Shown: positions 46,686-55,239 of the stretch, one piece after another
Position numbering within the stretch: position 1 is the stretch's first letter
How the letters are laid out: each line of letters begins with the position of its first letter
Translations under genes and position numbers: made by a program
The notes under the pieces: model-generated
The model's input: only the letters and a program-made list of their open reading frames with translations
Told to the model about the DNA's origin: nothing
Databases searched by the model: none
NCBI GenBank assembly: GCA_963751395.1
Contig: CAVVUC010000002.1
Coordinates: 372,001-436,000 of the forward strand
DNA length: 64,000 nucleotides
Direction: 5' to 3'
DNA from: CAVVUC01 sp963751395
Lineage (GTDB): Bacteria; Verrucomicrobiota; Verrucomicrobiia; Chthoniobacterales; Chthoniobacteraceae

Positions 46686-48359
46686 TTATCGGAAAGTGAT
46701 CTCCGAAATCGCCGGCGTGTCGTTGGCTTCAAGAATGTTCAGGCGGACCTTGTCAACTTCGACTTCCTTGAACGACTCCTTTAGGAACGGTCCCACTGTC
46801 GTTCCCTCAAGAAACGGCTTCCACTCGCCGTCCTGTTGCTTCTCCACGGCGAATTTCTGGATGCGTTTGCCGCCGAACTCTTCGATAACAAGCGTCCGGA
46901 TCTTTCGCTTGCCGCCAAAGTCCAGCGTCAGAGTCGCCTGCCTCGCCTCCTTGTCCGCAGACCAATAAGTCTTTGAGTTACCGTCCACCGCCTTCGATGC
47001 CTCAAAGGCGAGGTTGCTATTTAACAAGCTTGAAGCGGTTGCTTTGACTGTTGCCCCACTAATCGCCCCCTCGGGTGTAATTGGCTCGATGGCCATTGCG
47101 CTGCCCGCCATTTCAAGTTTTACCAAGGTGTCGATATCCCGACGATCGCCGGCCGGTACAGAGACGGTGACGCCTTCATTGGTCTGGTCAACCTTGACTG
47201 TGCCGCCAGTCAGGAGCTTGCTTCTGGTGATCTTTACAGGAAGCGGTGGAAGCTTTATGGATTCTTGACCGGCAGGCCAGTCAAGGACGTGGAGGTAAAT
47301 GGTGTTGTCTTTGCGAGTGGTGGCGAAACTCTTCGTCGGCTTGTAAGGACCGCCGCGTGTGCCGTAGATGCTTTCACCGTATTTCTTCAACCATGCGCCC
47401 ATCTCCTTCAAACGCTCGACCTGACGCGGCTCGATCTCACCGGTCGGCTCGGGGCCGACGTTGAACAGCAGGTTGCCGTCGCCACCATTGGTCTGGATGA
47501 GTGTTTGCAGGCACTGCTTGAGCGACTTCATTTCGTCGTTCGGTTTCCATGCCCACTGGTGACAGATGGTCATGCAAGTTTCCCAGGGCCGGTTCATTTG
47601 GAATCCACCGATCTTCTGCTCCGGCGTGTCGTAGTCACCTTTGGCTCCGGTCCGGTTGTTGATCACGATGTCGGGCTGAATCTTGCGGGCCATGTTGATG
47701 ACGCTCTGTCCGCGCGCATAGTCAAACTTCTGCGGCACGTCGAACCAAAGGGTGAAAAGCGGCCCATAGTTCGTGAGCAGTTCAGTGACCTGGGCTTTGA
47801 GATACTCGGTGTAGCCATCAAGGTTGGATTCAGGCCGCACTGTCTTGCCACCGGGACTGGTCACGGGGAAATCCGGATGATGCCAGTCGCAGGTTGAGTA
47901 ATAGGTGCCAAAAGGCATTCCTTGCTTCTTGCATGCTGCGGCCAGTTCCTTCACCACGTCGCGTTTGAAGGGCGAGTTCATGATGTTGTAGTCGGTCTGC
48001 TTCGTGTCCCAGAGACAAAAGCCGTCGTGGTGCTTGGTGGTTAGCACCATGTATTTCATTCCGGCGGCCTTGGCGATGCCGACCCACTCGTCGGCGTTGA
48101 ACTTCACCGGATTGAATTTCTTGTAGAGGCTGTCGTATTCCTCGATGGGTGTCTGATTGCCGCCGCGGGACCAGCCGATTTCCCTGCCGGTGAGGCTGAC
48201 CGGTCCCCAATGAATAAACATGCCGAAGCGCGCATCGCGCCAGCGTGCAATCGCGGCATCTTGAACCGGGATCGGCGTGACGTTTTTGTCGGGTTCCGGT
48301 GCTGCAGTCAGTGTGAACAGTGGAAGGGCGAGAGTTAGAACGAGTGTGCGAGTGTTCAT
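46686..48359 (-). CDS. Secreted GH29 alpha-L-fucosidase (copy 4) with C-terminal F5/8 type C-like domain
   Basis: 557 residues with signal peptide MNTRTLVLTLALPLFTLTAA. GH29 core: ARFGMFIHWGPVSLTGREIG (43-62), MVLTTKHHDGFCLWDTKQTD, FGTYYSTCDWHHPDFPVTSP, nucleophile Asp207 in LFTLWFDVPQ, GDGNLLFNVGPEPTGEIE. From about residue 432 a discoidin-like (F5/8 C) module follows: SLLNSNLAFEASKAVDGNSK, TYWSADKEARQATLTLDFGG and ANDTPAISEITFR at the end. Such modules bind carbohydrate. It is the only fucosidase here with one. It lies 35 nt downstream of copy 5, and the GH38 gene follows 55 nt downstream. Confidence 0.93.
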   Translation of the reverse strand: MNTRTLVLTLALPLFTLTAAPEPDKNVTPIPVQDAAIARWRDARFGMFIHWGPVSLTGREIGWSRGGNQTPIEEYDSLYKKFNPVKFNADEWVGIAKAAGMKYMVLTTKHHDGFCLWDTKQTDYNIMNSPFKRDVVKELAAACKKQGMPFGTYYSTCDWHHPDFPVTSPGGKTVRPESNLDGYTEYLKAQVTELLTNYGPLFTLWFDVPQKFDYARGQSVINMARKIQPDIVINNRTGAKGDYDTPEQKIGGFQMNRPWETCMTICHQWAWKPNDEMKSLKQCLQTLIQTNGGDGNLLFNVGPEPTGEIEPRQVERLKEMGAWLKKYGESIYGTRGGPYKPTKSFATTRKDNTIYLHVLDWPAGQESIKLPPLPVKITRSKLLTGGTVKVDQTNEGVTVSVPAGDRRDIDTLVKLEMAGSAMAIEPITPEGAISGATVKATASSLLNSNLAFEASKAVDGNSKTYWSADKEARQATLTLDFGGKRKIRTLVIEEFGGKRIQKFAVEKQQDGEWKPFLEGTTVGPFLKESFKEVEVDKVRLNILEANDTPAISEITFR

Positions 48360-48394
48360 AAGGTGTGAGTTTTGAATAGATTTGCCGGACATGG

Positions 48395-49762
48395 TTATGG
48401 AGCGGGAGATGGTGTGGGCGTGGGTTTGGGCTTCTTGGGTTCGGGTTTTGCCGCAACCTCAGCCCCGATCGGGTCGATTGGCTGGATGTCCATCGCCGGC
48501 TTGTCGATCTCAAGTTTCACGAGGGTGTCGATCTCCTGTCGGTTGCCTGCGGGCACGTCGATGGTTACTCCTTCGGCGGTCTGCCTGACCGTAACTTCTC
48601 CGCCGGTCAGCAGCCTGCTGGCAGTGATCCTGGCCGGCAACGGTGCCAGCTTAACTCCGCCCTCCGGCCACTTGAGAATGTGGACATAGATGGAGTTGTC
48701 CTTGCGGGTTGAGACATAAGACCTGCCCGGTTTGTAAGGGCCGCCGCGCGTTGCATAGATGCTCCCGCCGTATTTGTCCAGCCACGCACCCATCTCCTTG
48801 AGTCGGGCGACCTGCCTTGGTTCTATCTCGCCGCTCGGCATTGGGCCGACGTTGAAGAGCAGGTTGCCATCGCCACCCGCGCTGCCGATCAACACATCGA
48901 GACATTGCTTGAGGGACTTGAGCTGGTCGTTCGGTTTCCAGGACCACTGGTGGCAAATGGTCATGCAAGTCTCCCAGGGAAAATCCATCTGAAATCCCCC
49001 AACACGCTGTTCGGGCGTGCTGAAGTCCCCCCACGGTCCTCGTAGCGGCCCGCTGCCACAGCGCGTGGTTACAAGGATGTCCGGCTGCAGTTGCCGGATC
49101 ATTTTGAAAAGGCCCGGGTTGTCCCATGTCGCGGAGTCGTTGACGCCGCCGGTTCTGTCGAACCAAAGCGACTGCAAGGGGCCATAGTTTGTTAAGAGTT
49201 CCCTGACCTGGCCGTGCAGGTATTCGATATAGCGCGCGTGGTTCTCCGTGCAGAAATCCGGGTGATGCCAGTCGGGCGGGGAGTAATAGACACTGAATCT
49301 CAGACCGGCCTTCTTGCAGGCCTTGGCCAGCTCCGCGGTCACGTCGCGCTTGAATGGCGTGTTGGTGATCTTGTAATCGGTGAACTTGCTGTCGAACATG
49401 CAAAAGCCATCGTGGTGCTTGGCGATGAGCACCATGTATTTCATTCCCGCCGCCTTTGCGATCGACGCCCATTCGTCGGCGTTGAATTTCACCGGATTGA
49501 ACTGCTTGTAGAGATTGTCGTATTCCTCGGCGGGAATGCCTTTGGTAACTGTCTCCTTCCGGTCGCGTCTTTCGCCTGCACGGCTCCAGCCGATCTCGGT
49601 GCCTTTGATGCTGACCGGTCCCCAGTGGATGAACATGCCGAACCGCCCGGCCTGCCATTTTGCAATCGCTTCGGGAGGCGCACCGACGTCTTTATCCTGG
49701 GCGCGTGATGGGATCATGCCGGCAAGACACAGCGCCAGCAGAAGGTAAGTTTTGGGATACAT
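48395..49762 (-). CDS. Secreted GH29 alpha-L-fucosidase (copy 5)
   Basis: 455 residues with signal peptide MYPKTYLLLALCLAGMIPSR. Core motifs: GRFGMFIHWGPVSIKGTEIG (39-58), MVLIAKHHDGFCMFDSKFTD (110-129), FSVYYSPPDWHHPDFCTENH, nucleophile Asp202 in LQSLWFDRTGGV, GDGNLLFNVGPMPSGEIEPR. The protein ends with a Lys/Pro tail (EPKKPKPTPTPSPAP) of unknown purpose. It resembles copies 1 and 4 (HWGPVS) more than copies 2 and 3 (HWGLYA). The rhamnose/fucose mutarotase gene lies 19 nt upstream. Confidence 0.92.
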   Translation of the reverse strand: MYPKTYLLLALCLAGMIPSRAQDKDVGAPPEAIAKWQAGRFGMFIHWGPVSIKGTEIGWSRAGERRDRKETVTKGIPAEEYDNLYKQFNPVKFNADEWASIAKAAGMKYMVLIAKHHDGFCMFDSKFTDYKITNTPFKRDVTAELAKACKKAGLRFSVYYSPPDWHHPDFCTENHARYIEYLHGQVRELLTNYGPLQSLWFDRTGGVNDSATWDNPGLFKMIRQLQPDILVTTRCGSGPLRGPWGDFSTPEQRVGGFQMDFPWETCMTICHQWSWKPNDQLKSLKQCLDVLIGSAGGDGNLLFNVGPMPSGEIEPRQVARLKEMGAWLDKYGGSIYATRGGPYKPGRSYVSTRKDNSIYVHILKWPEGGVKLAPLPARITASRLLTGGEVTVRQTAEGVTIDVPAGNRQEIDTLVKLEIDKPAMDIQPIDPIGAEVAAKPEPKKPKPTPTPSPAP

Positions 49763-49781
49763 GGGAAGTGAGGGTTGGAGA

Positions 49782-50189
49782 TTAATCAAGATGGTAAACT
49801 TCGTGAGCGTCGGACCAGATCTTGCCCTTGGCCTTTGCCTCGGGCAGAGGGGCCTGGCAGGGATCTGTCTCCTTCCACCAGCGACGGGTTTCGGCGTCTG
49901 CAGCCATCTTTTTCATGTCGGCATCGAAATCCTTGCCCGTGTATTCGAGGTAGGAAAAGAGATAGCTCTTTCCGCCAATCTTTGCTTCATAGATCGAGTA
50001 ATTCCGGATGTTGCACTGCTTGAGCATCTTGTTCACCGCCGGCCATGGATGTGCATGCAGGTCTCGATAATGAGCGGCCTTCTCTGCTTTCAAGCCGGTA
50101 ACCCAGCCGTAGCGCTTGACGTGAGGAGAAGCGCAGCCGGTGACAAGAACGACAAGTGTCAGGAGTGGAATCAGGAGTGTGTTTTTCAT
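49782..50189 (-). CDS. L-rhamnose/L-fucose mutarotase-type lipoprotein
   Basis: A 135-residue product of the RhaM (DUF718) family, which interconverts alpha and beta anomers of deoxysugars. The fold is visible as RYGWVTGLKAEKAAHYRDLH, AHPWPAVNKMLKQCNIRNYS, SYLFSYLEYTGKDFDADMKK and TRRWWKETDPCQAPLPEA, with the WW pair and the internal Tyr/His typical of the family. Unlike cytoplasmic RhaM (about 104 aa) it starts with a lipoprotein signal: LIPLLTLVVLVTGCAS, lipobox Cys at residue 19. So it acts outside the inner membrane. It heads the fucosidase run, so L-fucose is a likely substrate. Confidence 0.85.
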   Translation of the reverse strand: MKNTLLIPLLTLVVLVTGCASPHVKRYGWVTGLKAEKAAHYRDLHAHPWPAVNKMLKQCNIRNYSIYEAKIGGKSYLFSYLEYTGKDFDADMKKMAADAETRRWWKETDPCQAPLPEAKAKGKIWSDAHEVYHLD

Positions 50190-50275
50190 AGTTAGGTTGG
50201 TTGATTGGATTGGAGGGTTGGCTGGATTGGTGGAGTTGAGGTTGTTTGAAGTTGGCGCCGTGCAAGGTTTTCTTT

Positions 50276-50989
50276 TCACGTCATTTGTCCCAGCAGTGCC
50301 ACAAGCCGGGTTCGGGAGCCTGTGAGGTGCCTGCGCATTGCGGCTGCGGCGGCGGGGGCATCGCCCCTGGCGAGGGCTTGATAGATGGCCAGATGCTCGC
50401 TGAGGTTCAGTTTGACCAGTTCCTTGTCAATGTAAGTCAACCGGGCAAAGCGTTTGCCGACATTCCGCAGCAGCGCACCGAGAATGGCCGCATAGAGATT
50501 GCTGCCGGCCGATTCGACAATCGCGAGATGAAAGTCGATGTCGGCCTCGCCAAATTTTTTGAAGTCATGCTGATGCGCCTTCATCTGATCGACCCGCGCC
50601 TTTACCCGCGCAAGCGACTCCGGGTCCCCCGATTTTGCGAGACGCTCGGTGCAGTCGGACTCGACGAGGATTCGCAGGTCCATGAGTTCCAGAAAGGAGC
50701 GTTCGTCGGTCGCGAGCGCGGAATAAAGCTGGAAAGCCAGGCGAAGGTGTTCCTGCCCGAACTCTTTGACGTAACTGCCGCTGCCCTTGACGCTGTGCAG
50801 GATGCCGCGGGCCTTCAAATGATGGATCGCCTCACGGATGACCGTTCGACTGACGGAGTAGGTCGCGCAAAGTTCGTCCTCGGACGGAAGCCGGTCTCCG
50901 GGATGAAGCCGGCCGCTGAGTATGCTCGATTCGATCGCCTGCGAAACGCCGGCGCTCTTGCGATGACTCGATCGGGAGGGAACTGCCAC
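50276..50989 (-). CDS. GntR/FadR-family transcriptional regulator (FCD domain)
   Basis: 237 residues. A winged helix-turn-helix occupies residues 10-75 (GVSQAIESSILSGRLHPGDR, LPSEDELCATYSVSRTVIRE, AIHHLKARGILHSVKGSGSY), and an all-helical FCD ligand domain occupies about 90-225. Its metal/ligand residues are DFHLAIVESAGSNLY (Asp, His), SEHLAIYQAL and MRRHL. FCD regulators usually sense sugar acids or other carboxylates. The divergent symporter 102 nt away and the paired TTGTATGACAA-type sites between them make local repression and induction likely, including the mutarotase-fucosidase run downstream. Confidence 0.92.
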   Translation of the reverse strand: MAVPSRSSHRKSAGVSQAIESSILSGRLHPGDRLPSEDELCATYSVSRTVIREAIHHLKARGILHSVKGSGSYVKEFGQEHLRLAFQLYSALATDERSFLELMDLRILVESDCTERLAKSGDPESLARVKARVDQMKAHQHDFKKFGEADIDFHLAIVESAGSNLYAAILGALLRNVGKRFARLTYIDKELVKLNLSEHLAIYQALARGDAPAAAAAMRRHLTGSRTRLVALLGQMT

Positions 50990-51000
50990 AGGCGGTGAAG

Positions 51001-51045
51001 TTGTATGACAAATATCTTCTTGCCAAGGAAAAAGTTGTCATACAG
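51001..51045. promoter_or_regulatory. Paired operator-like sites between gntR and the symporter
   Basis: TTGTATGACAA at 51001-51011 and TTGTCATACAG at 51035-51045 are inverted copies (10 of 11 match) within the 102-nt divergent region. Each is itself near-palindromic (TTGT...ACAA), as GntR-FCD operators are. Probable binding sites for the adjacent regulator. Confidence 0.7.
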
Positions 51046-51091
51046 ATTCGGCGGCGTTTTACCGGGCATCACCCGCAACAGAAAGCCTCCT

Positions 51092-52858
51092 ATGAACTCA
51101 TCCATTGGCCAAATCGACTGGATCATCATCGTCATCTACCTCCTCGCCGTTGTCGGCCTCGGCGTCGCGGCGGGATTCATGCACCGCAAAGGCGAGCGGG
51201 GAGGGGAGGGAGGGCACTACTTTCTCGCCGGCAACACGCTCGCATGGCCGGTCATCGGCCTTGCGATGTTCGCGGCGAACATCTCCACGGTTCACCTCGT
51301 CAGCCTCGCCGAAGCGGCTTACAAGTTCGGTCTCGTCTTCGGCAACTTCGAGTGGATGGCGGGCTTCACGCTCATCCTGCTCTCGCTCTTCTTCGCGCCG
51401 CTTTACCTGCGCTCGAAGGTCGCGACGCTTCCTGACTTCCTCGAACGCCGTTTCAATCGCGGCTGCCGCGATGTGCTCGCGGTGGTGTCGTTGTTCTCGG
51501 CCATCGTCATTCACATGGGCGTCGCGCTTTACACGGCGGCGTGGGTGCTGCGCGGCATTCTCGGTCTCGCCCCCGGCGCGACGATCATGGGCGTGGATGC
51601 GCTGATGCTCTTCATCGTCGTGCTCGGCGTGCTCACCGGGGTCTATACGATGGTCGGCGGCTTGCTCGCCGTGGTTTGGACGGAGAGCGTGCAAACCGTG
51701 CTGCTCCTCGTCGGTGCGGTGGTGATCACGTTCGTCGGTTACATGAAAATCGGCGGCTGGAGCGAACTCGCCCACACTCTCGCCAGCAATCCGCATCCGC
51801 TCGCCAGCGTCGAGGGGAGTAAGGTCACCTGGGGCACGGGCAACTTCCTGAACATGGCCCGCACATCGAGCGATCCTTCAGGACTGGCGTGGTATTCGAT
51901 TCTGCTCGGCTATCCGGTGCTCGGCATCTGGTATTGGTGCTGCGACCAGACCATCGTGCAGCGCGTGCTCGCCGCGAAGGACGAGAAGCACGCCCGGCTC
52001 GGCCCGCTTTTCTGCGCGTTCCTGAAAATCTGGCCGGTGTTTTTCTTCGTGCTGCCCGGCGTGATCTGCGTGGCGCTCGTGCAGAAGAACGCCTTCGACG
52101 GCGCGGCTCCGCAGACCGCCGCCGACACCTACACCTTCCTCATCACGCATCTGCTGCCGGTAGGTCTGAAAGGCCTCGTCGCCGCCGCGATGCTGGCCGC
52201 CGCGATGCAGACGTGCTCCGCCGCGCTCAACTCGACCGCCACGCTCGTCGCGTATGATCTGTTCAAGCGCCACAAGCCCGACATCAGCGATCACAAACTC
52301 GTGACCATCGGAAAGTGGACGACCGTCCTCGGCACGATCCTCGCCATCGTGGCGTCGCCGCTGTTCGGGCATTACACGACCATCTTCGAGGGCATCAACA
52401 AACTCATCAGCTACGTTGCGCCGCCGATCACCACAGTGTTTCTGCTCGGCGTGTTTTGGAAGCGGGCTTCCGGCATGTCCGCTTTGATAACGCTCGTCGG
52501 TGGGATGGGGTTGGGAGCGGTGACGTTCTGCCTCGATTTCTTCAAGGACAACATTGTCGGCAAGGGTGCAACCGCCGAAACCATCGCTGCCTCGCCGTTG
52601 TTAAATTTCACTTACAACATCGCGCTAAAAGATTTCATGCTGGTGGCGTTCGTGCTTCTGGTCATTTGCATTGCGATTATGATCGTGACGACGCTCATGT
52701 TCCCCGCGCCGCTCAAACCCGAGGCCGTGCCGCTCGTATGGGAAGACTGGCGCGAGCCATTGCGCGGCGAAGCCAAGGGGCATGGCTTGGGCAACTATCG
52801 TCTCGCTTCAGTGGCGGTGCTCGCCACGTTTGCAGTTCTCTATTTCATCTTTCGCTGA
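51092..52858 (+). CDS. Sodium/solute symporter (SSS family)
   Basis: 588 residues with about 14 spans, matching the SLC5/SSS family that drives sugar, acid or amino-acid uptake with Na+. Landmarks are DWIIIVIYLLAVVGLGVAAG at the start, HYFLAGNTLAWPVIGLAMFA ANIST region (residues 43-66, Na+ site), GVYTMVGGLLAVVWTESVQT, WYWCCDQTIVQRVLAAKDEK, GLKGLVAAAMLAAAMQTCSA with ALNSTATL, and WKRASGMSALITLVGGM. The Q-x-x-x-Q-R motif of family members is present as D-Q-T-I-V-Q-R. MNSSIGQ is chosen over an upstream start that would overlap the operator sites. Likely imports the product of the fucosidase cluster. Confidence 0.92.
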   Translation: MNSSIGQIDWIIIVIYLLAVVGLGVAAGFMHRKGERGGEGGHYFLAGNTLAWPVIGLAMFAANISTVHLVSLAEAAYKFGLVFGNFEWMAGFTLILLSLFFAPLYLRSKVATLPDFLERRFNRGCRDVLAVVSLFSAIVIHMGVALYTAAWVLRGILGLAPGATIMGVDALMLFIVVLGVLTGVYTMVGGLLAVVWTESVQTVLLLVGAVVITFVGYMKIGGWSELAHTLASNPHPLASVEGSKVTWGTGNFLNMARTSSDPSGLAWYSILLGYPVLGIWYWCCDQTIVQRVLAAKDEKHARLGPLFCAFLKIWPVFFFVLPGVICVALVQKNAFDGAAPQTAADTYTFLITHLLPVGLKGLVAAAMLAAAMQTCSAALNSTATLVAYDLFKRHKPDISDHKLVTIGKWTTVLGTILAIVASPLFGHYTTIFEGINKLISYVAPPITTVFLLGVFWKRASGMSALITLVGGMGLGAVTFCLDFFKDNIVGKGATAETIAASPLLNFTYNIALKDFMLVAFVLLVICIAIMIVTTLMFPAPLKPEAVPLVWEDWREPLRGEAKGHGLGNYRLASVAVLATFAVLYFIFR

Positions 52859-52886
52859 CCGGGAATTCGCCTCCGAGCCATGAAAG

Positions 52887-53199
52887 CACGCCGGCGTGGT
52901 GCATTACGTCCAGCCGGACGTGGTGCGGCTCGCGGGCATCACGGAATTCTGGCAGGTCGCGGACATGGCGCGCTGCTACAGCCTGCCGGTCGTGCCGCAT
53001 GTCGGCGACATGTGCCAGGTGCATCAGCATCTTTGCTTCGCGCATCCGGCGTGTTCGCTGCTCGAATACATTCCGTGGTTGAGCGACTGGATGGAGGTGC
53101 CAGCGAAAATTGTGGACGGTTTTTACGTCGCTCCCCAAGGTTCCCGGAGCCGGAATGACGCCGAGCCGCAAGGCGCTCAAGACCCTTAACAAGGTTTGA
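52887..53199 (+). pseudogene. C-terminal fragment of an enolase-superfamily (mandelate racemase/sugar-acid dehydratase-like) gene
   Basis: Only about the last 100 residues remain: HYVQPDVVRLAGITEFWQVA, DMARCYSLPVVPHVGDMCQV, then LLEYIPWLSDWMEVP and IVDGFYVAPQ. QPDV and VPHVG are the last strands of the enolase-superfamily barrel. The N-terminal 250-300 residues are missing. A frame slip after VAPQ is needed to read VPGAGMTPSRKALKTLNKV to the stop at 53197-53199. Sugar-acid dehydratases of this superfamily act in fucose and rhamnose catabolism, so the loss fits this locus. It begins 28 nt after the symporter stop. Confidence 0.7.
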
Positions 53200-53223
53200 T
53201 GTTCCAGCTCATCGAAAGCATGG

Positions 53224-53580
53224 AAAAAAATCGTCTGTCTCGTCGTTGGCACCGTCCTGGCTTGCCCGCCCAACTTATTGGCGGCGGTGGACGTGCAGCA
53301 GACTGGCAAGGTTGTCGTTCTGGCGAACGGAAAGGTTGCGCTCACGATCGACTTGGAGCGGCGACGGTTTGCGGTCACTGATACCGCAACCAAGGAAGTC
53401 GTGCTGGATAATGCCTGGATGGCGGCCGCGTTCCACGCCGATCGCGAGGTCGCGTGGGTTGGCAATTTGATTCGCTGCAACCTGAAAGCGAATGAAACTT
53501 TGATACTTCAGCCGTGCAAAGGAGTATCATCACGATGCAGCGATCTGCCGACCGGTCGTAGATTCAAAAAAATACAATGA
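53224..53580 (+). pseudogene. N-terminal fragment of a secreted glycoside hydrolase, truncated
   Basis: The frame KKIVCLVVGTVLACPPNLLA reads as a signal peptide, followed by VDVQQTGKVVVLANGKVALT, IDLERRRFAVTDTATKEVVL and DNAWMAAAFHADREVAWVGN. This opening resembles GH36-type alpha-galactosidase N-termini, tentatively. The ATG at 53220 is in a different frame by one base, and the frame ends after only about 115 residues at 53580. Broken at both ends. Confidence 0.45.
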
Positions 53581-55234
53581 TGAGCCGCCGAATCTTTTCA
53601 GCCATCGTGCTTTGCTTGGTGAAGATCTTTACTCAAGGCGACATCGTCCATGGCGCGCCGGCTTCCACCAAACCGGACATCAAACCGTTGGCCTCTCTCC
53701 GCGCCGCAGACCAGCCCAACATCCTCGTCATCCTCGCCGACGATCTCGGCTACGGCGATGTGCAGTGCTACAACCCCGAGCGCGGGAAGATTCCCACGCC
53801 GCACATCGACAAGCTCGCGTCGCAGGGCATGCGCTTCACGGATGGGCATTCGTCCTCCGGCGTGTGTTCGCCGTCGCGCTATACCTTGCTCACCGGACGC
53901 TATCACTGGCGCACGAGATTGCAGAGCGGCATCGTCGGCGTGTTTGGCGAGCCTTTGATCGCGCCGGATCGCATGACCATTGGCACGCTGGCGAAGCAGC
54001 AAGGCTATCGCACCGCGTGCATCGGCAAATGGCATCTGGGCTGGGACTGGCCTCTCACGAAGGCGCAGCGCCCGTTGCTCTCGCCTTCCAAGCAGCCTGC
54101 GGATGAAGCGGACAAGCCGACAAGAAGGCTGCCGCTGCCGGGGCCGTCGCCAGCAAGCAGCAGGTCGCCGCGTGGCGCGACATCTTCTCCAAGCCCATCG
54201 CCGGCGGTCCGAGCACGCGCGGCTTTGATCTCTACTTCGGCACCGACGTTCCGAACTGGCCGCCGTTTTGCTTCATCGAAAACGATCGCACGCTCGGTAT
54301 TCCCACCGAGTTCCTGCCGCGCGAATACATGGTCAAAAACCAGGCGAGCAAGCAAGGCCCGGCCCTCAAGGATTGGAAGCTCGAAGGCATTTTGCCGGCG
54401 CTCGGAGACCGCACCATCCAGTTCATCGACGAGTCCGTGCGGAAGAAGGAGCCCTTCCTTGTTTACATGCCGCTCACCTCGCCGCACACGCCGCTCGCCG
54501 TGAATCCCGAGTGGAAGGACAAGAGCCGCCTCAATCTCTACGCCGATTTCGTGATGGAGACCGATGCCGTCGTGGGGCGCGTGCTCGATGCGCTGGAGAA
54601 AAGCGGTGCGGCGGACAACACGCTCGTCATCTTCACTTCCGACAACGGCTGCGCGCCCTACATCGGCGTGAAGGATCTCGAAAGCATGGGCCACTATCCG
54701 AGCGGCCCGTTGCGCGGCTACAAGGCGGACGCATGGGAAGGCGGTCACCGCGTGCCCTTCATCGTGCGCTGGCCCGGCGTGGTGAAGGCGGGCAGCGTTT
54801 GCAGCCAGCTCGTGTATCAAGCCGACTTCATCCGCACCTTCGCCGATGTGTTCGGCGTGAAGCTGCCGGACACCGCCGGCGAGGACAGCTTCAGCCTCAT
54901 GCCCTTGCTCAAAGGCGAAGACAAACCGGTCCGCGAGAATGCCGTGAGCGCCTCCATCAAAGGCGTGCCGGCGGTGCGCAGCGGTTCATGGAAATACATC
55001 CCCGCGCCCGGCTCCGGCGGCTGGGGCACCGGCGGCGATCAATCGCAGCCCGTGCAACTCTACAATCTCGCGGATGACCTCGGCGAAACGAAGAACCTCG
55101 CCGCCGCGATGCCGGAAAAAGTCGCCGAGATGAAGGCACTGCTGGAGAAGCTCATCACCGATGGCCGCAGCACGCCCGGCGCGGCGCAAAAGAACGACGT
55201 CGAAGTGAAGCGCTATCCCGCCCAGTCAAAATAG
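53577..55234 (+). CDS. Secreted sulfatase (copy 1), split by a 1-nt frameshift
   Basis: A formylglycine-dependent sulfatase. Residues 47-60 are PNILVILADDLGYG with metal ligands Asp55/Asp56. The maturation motif is CSPSR (97-101) in SGVCSPSRYTLLTGR. Later parts: IGKWHLG, LVYMPLTSPHTPLAVNPEWK, VIFTSDNGCAPYIGV (metal ligands Asp-Asn) and LRGYKADAWEGGHRVPFIVR. The frame breaks near 54117-54119. Inserting one G into CCGA gives EADKPDKKAAAAGAVASKQQ and a 552-residue protein. As written it ends at 54503. It probably removes sulfate from a sulfated glycan in the periplasm or outside the cell. The substrate is unknown; the arylsulfatase A-like subgroup is suggested by GYGDVQCYNP. Confidence 0.88.
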
Positions 55235-55239
55235 ATTTC

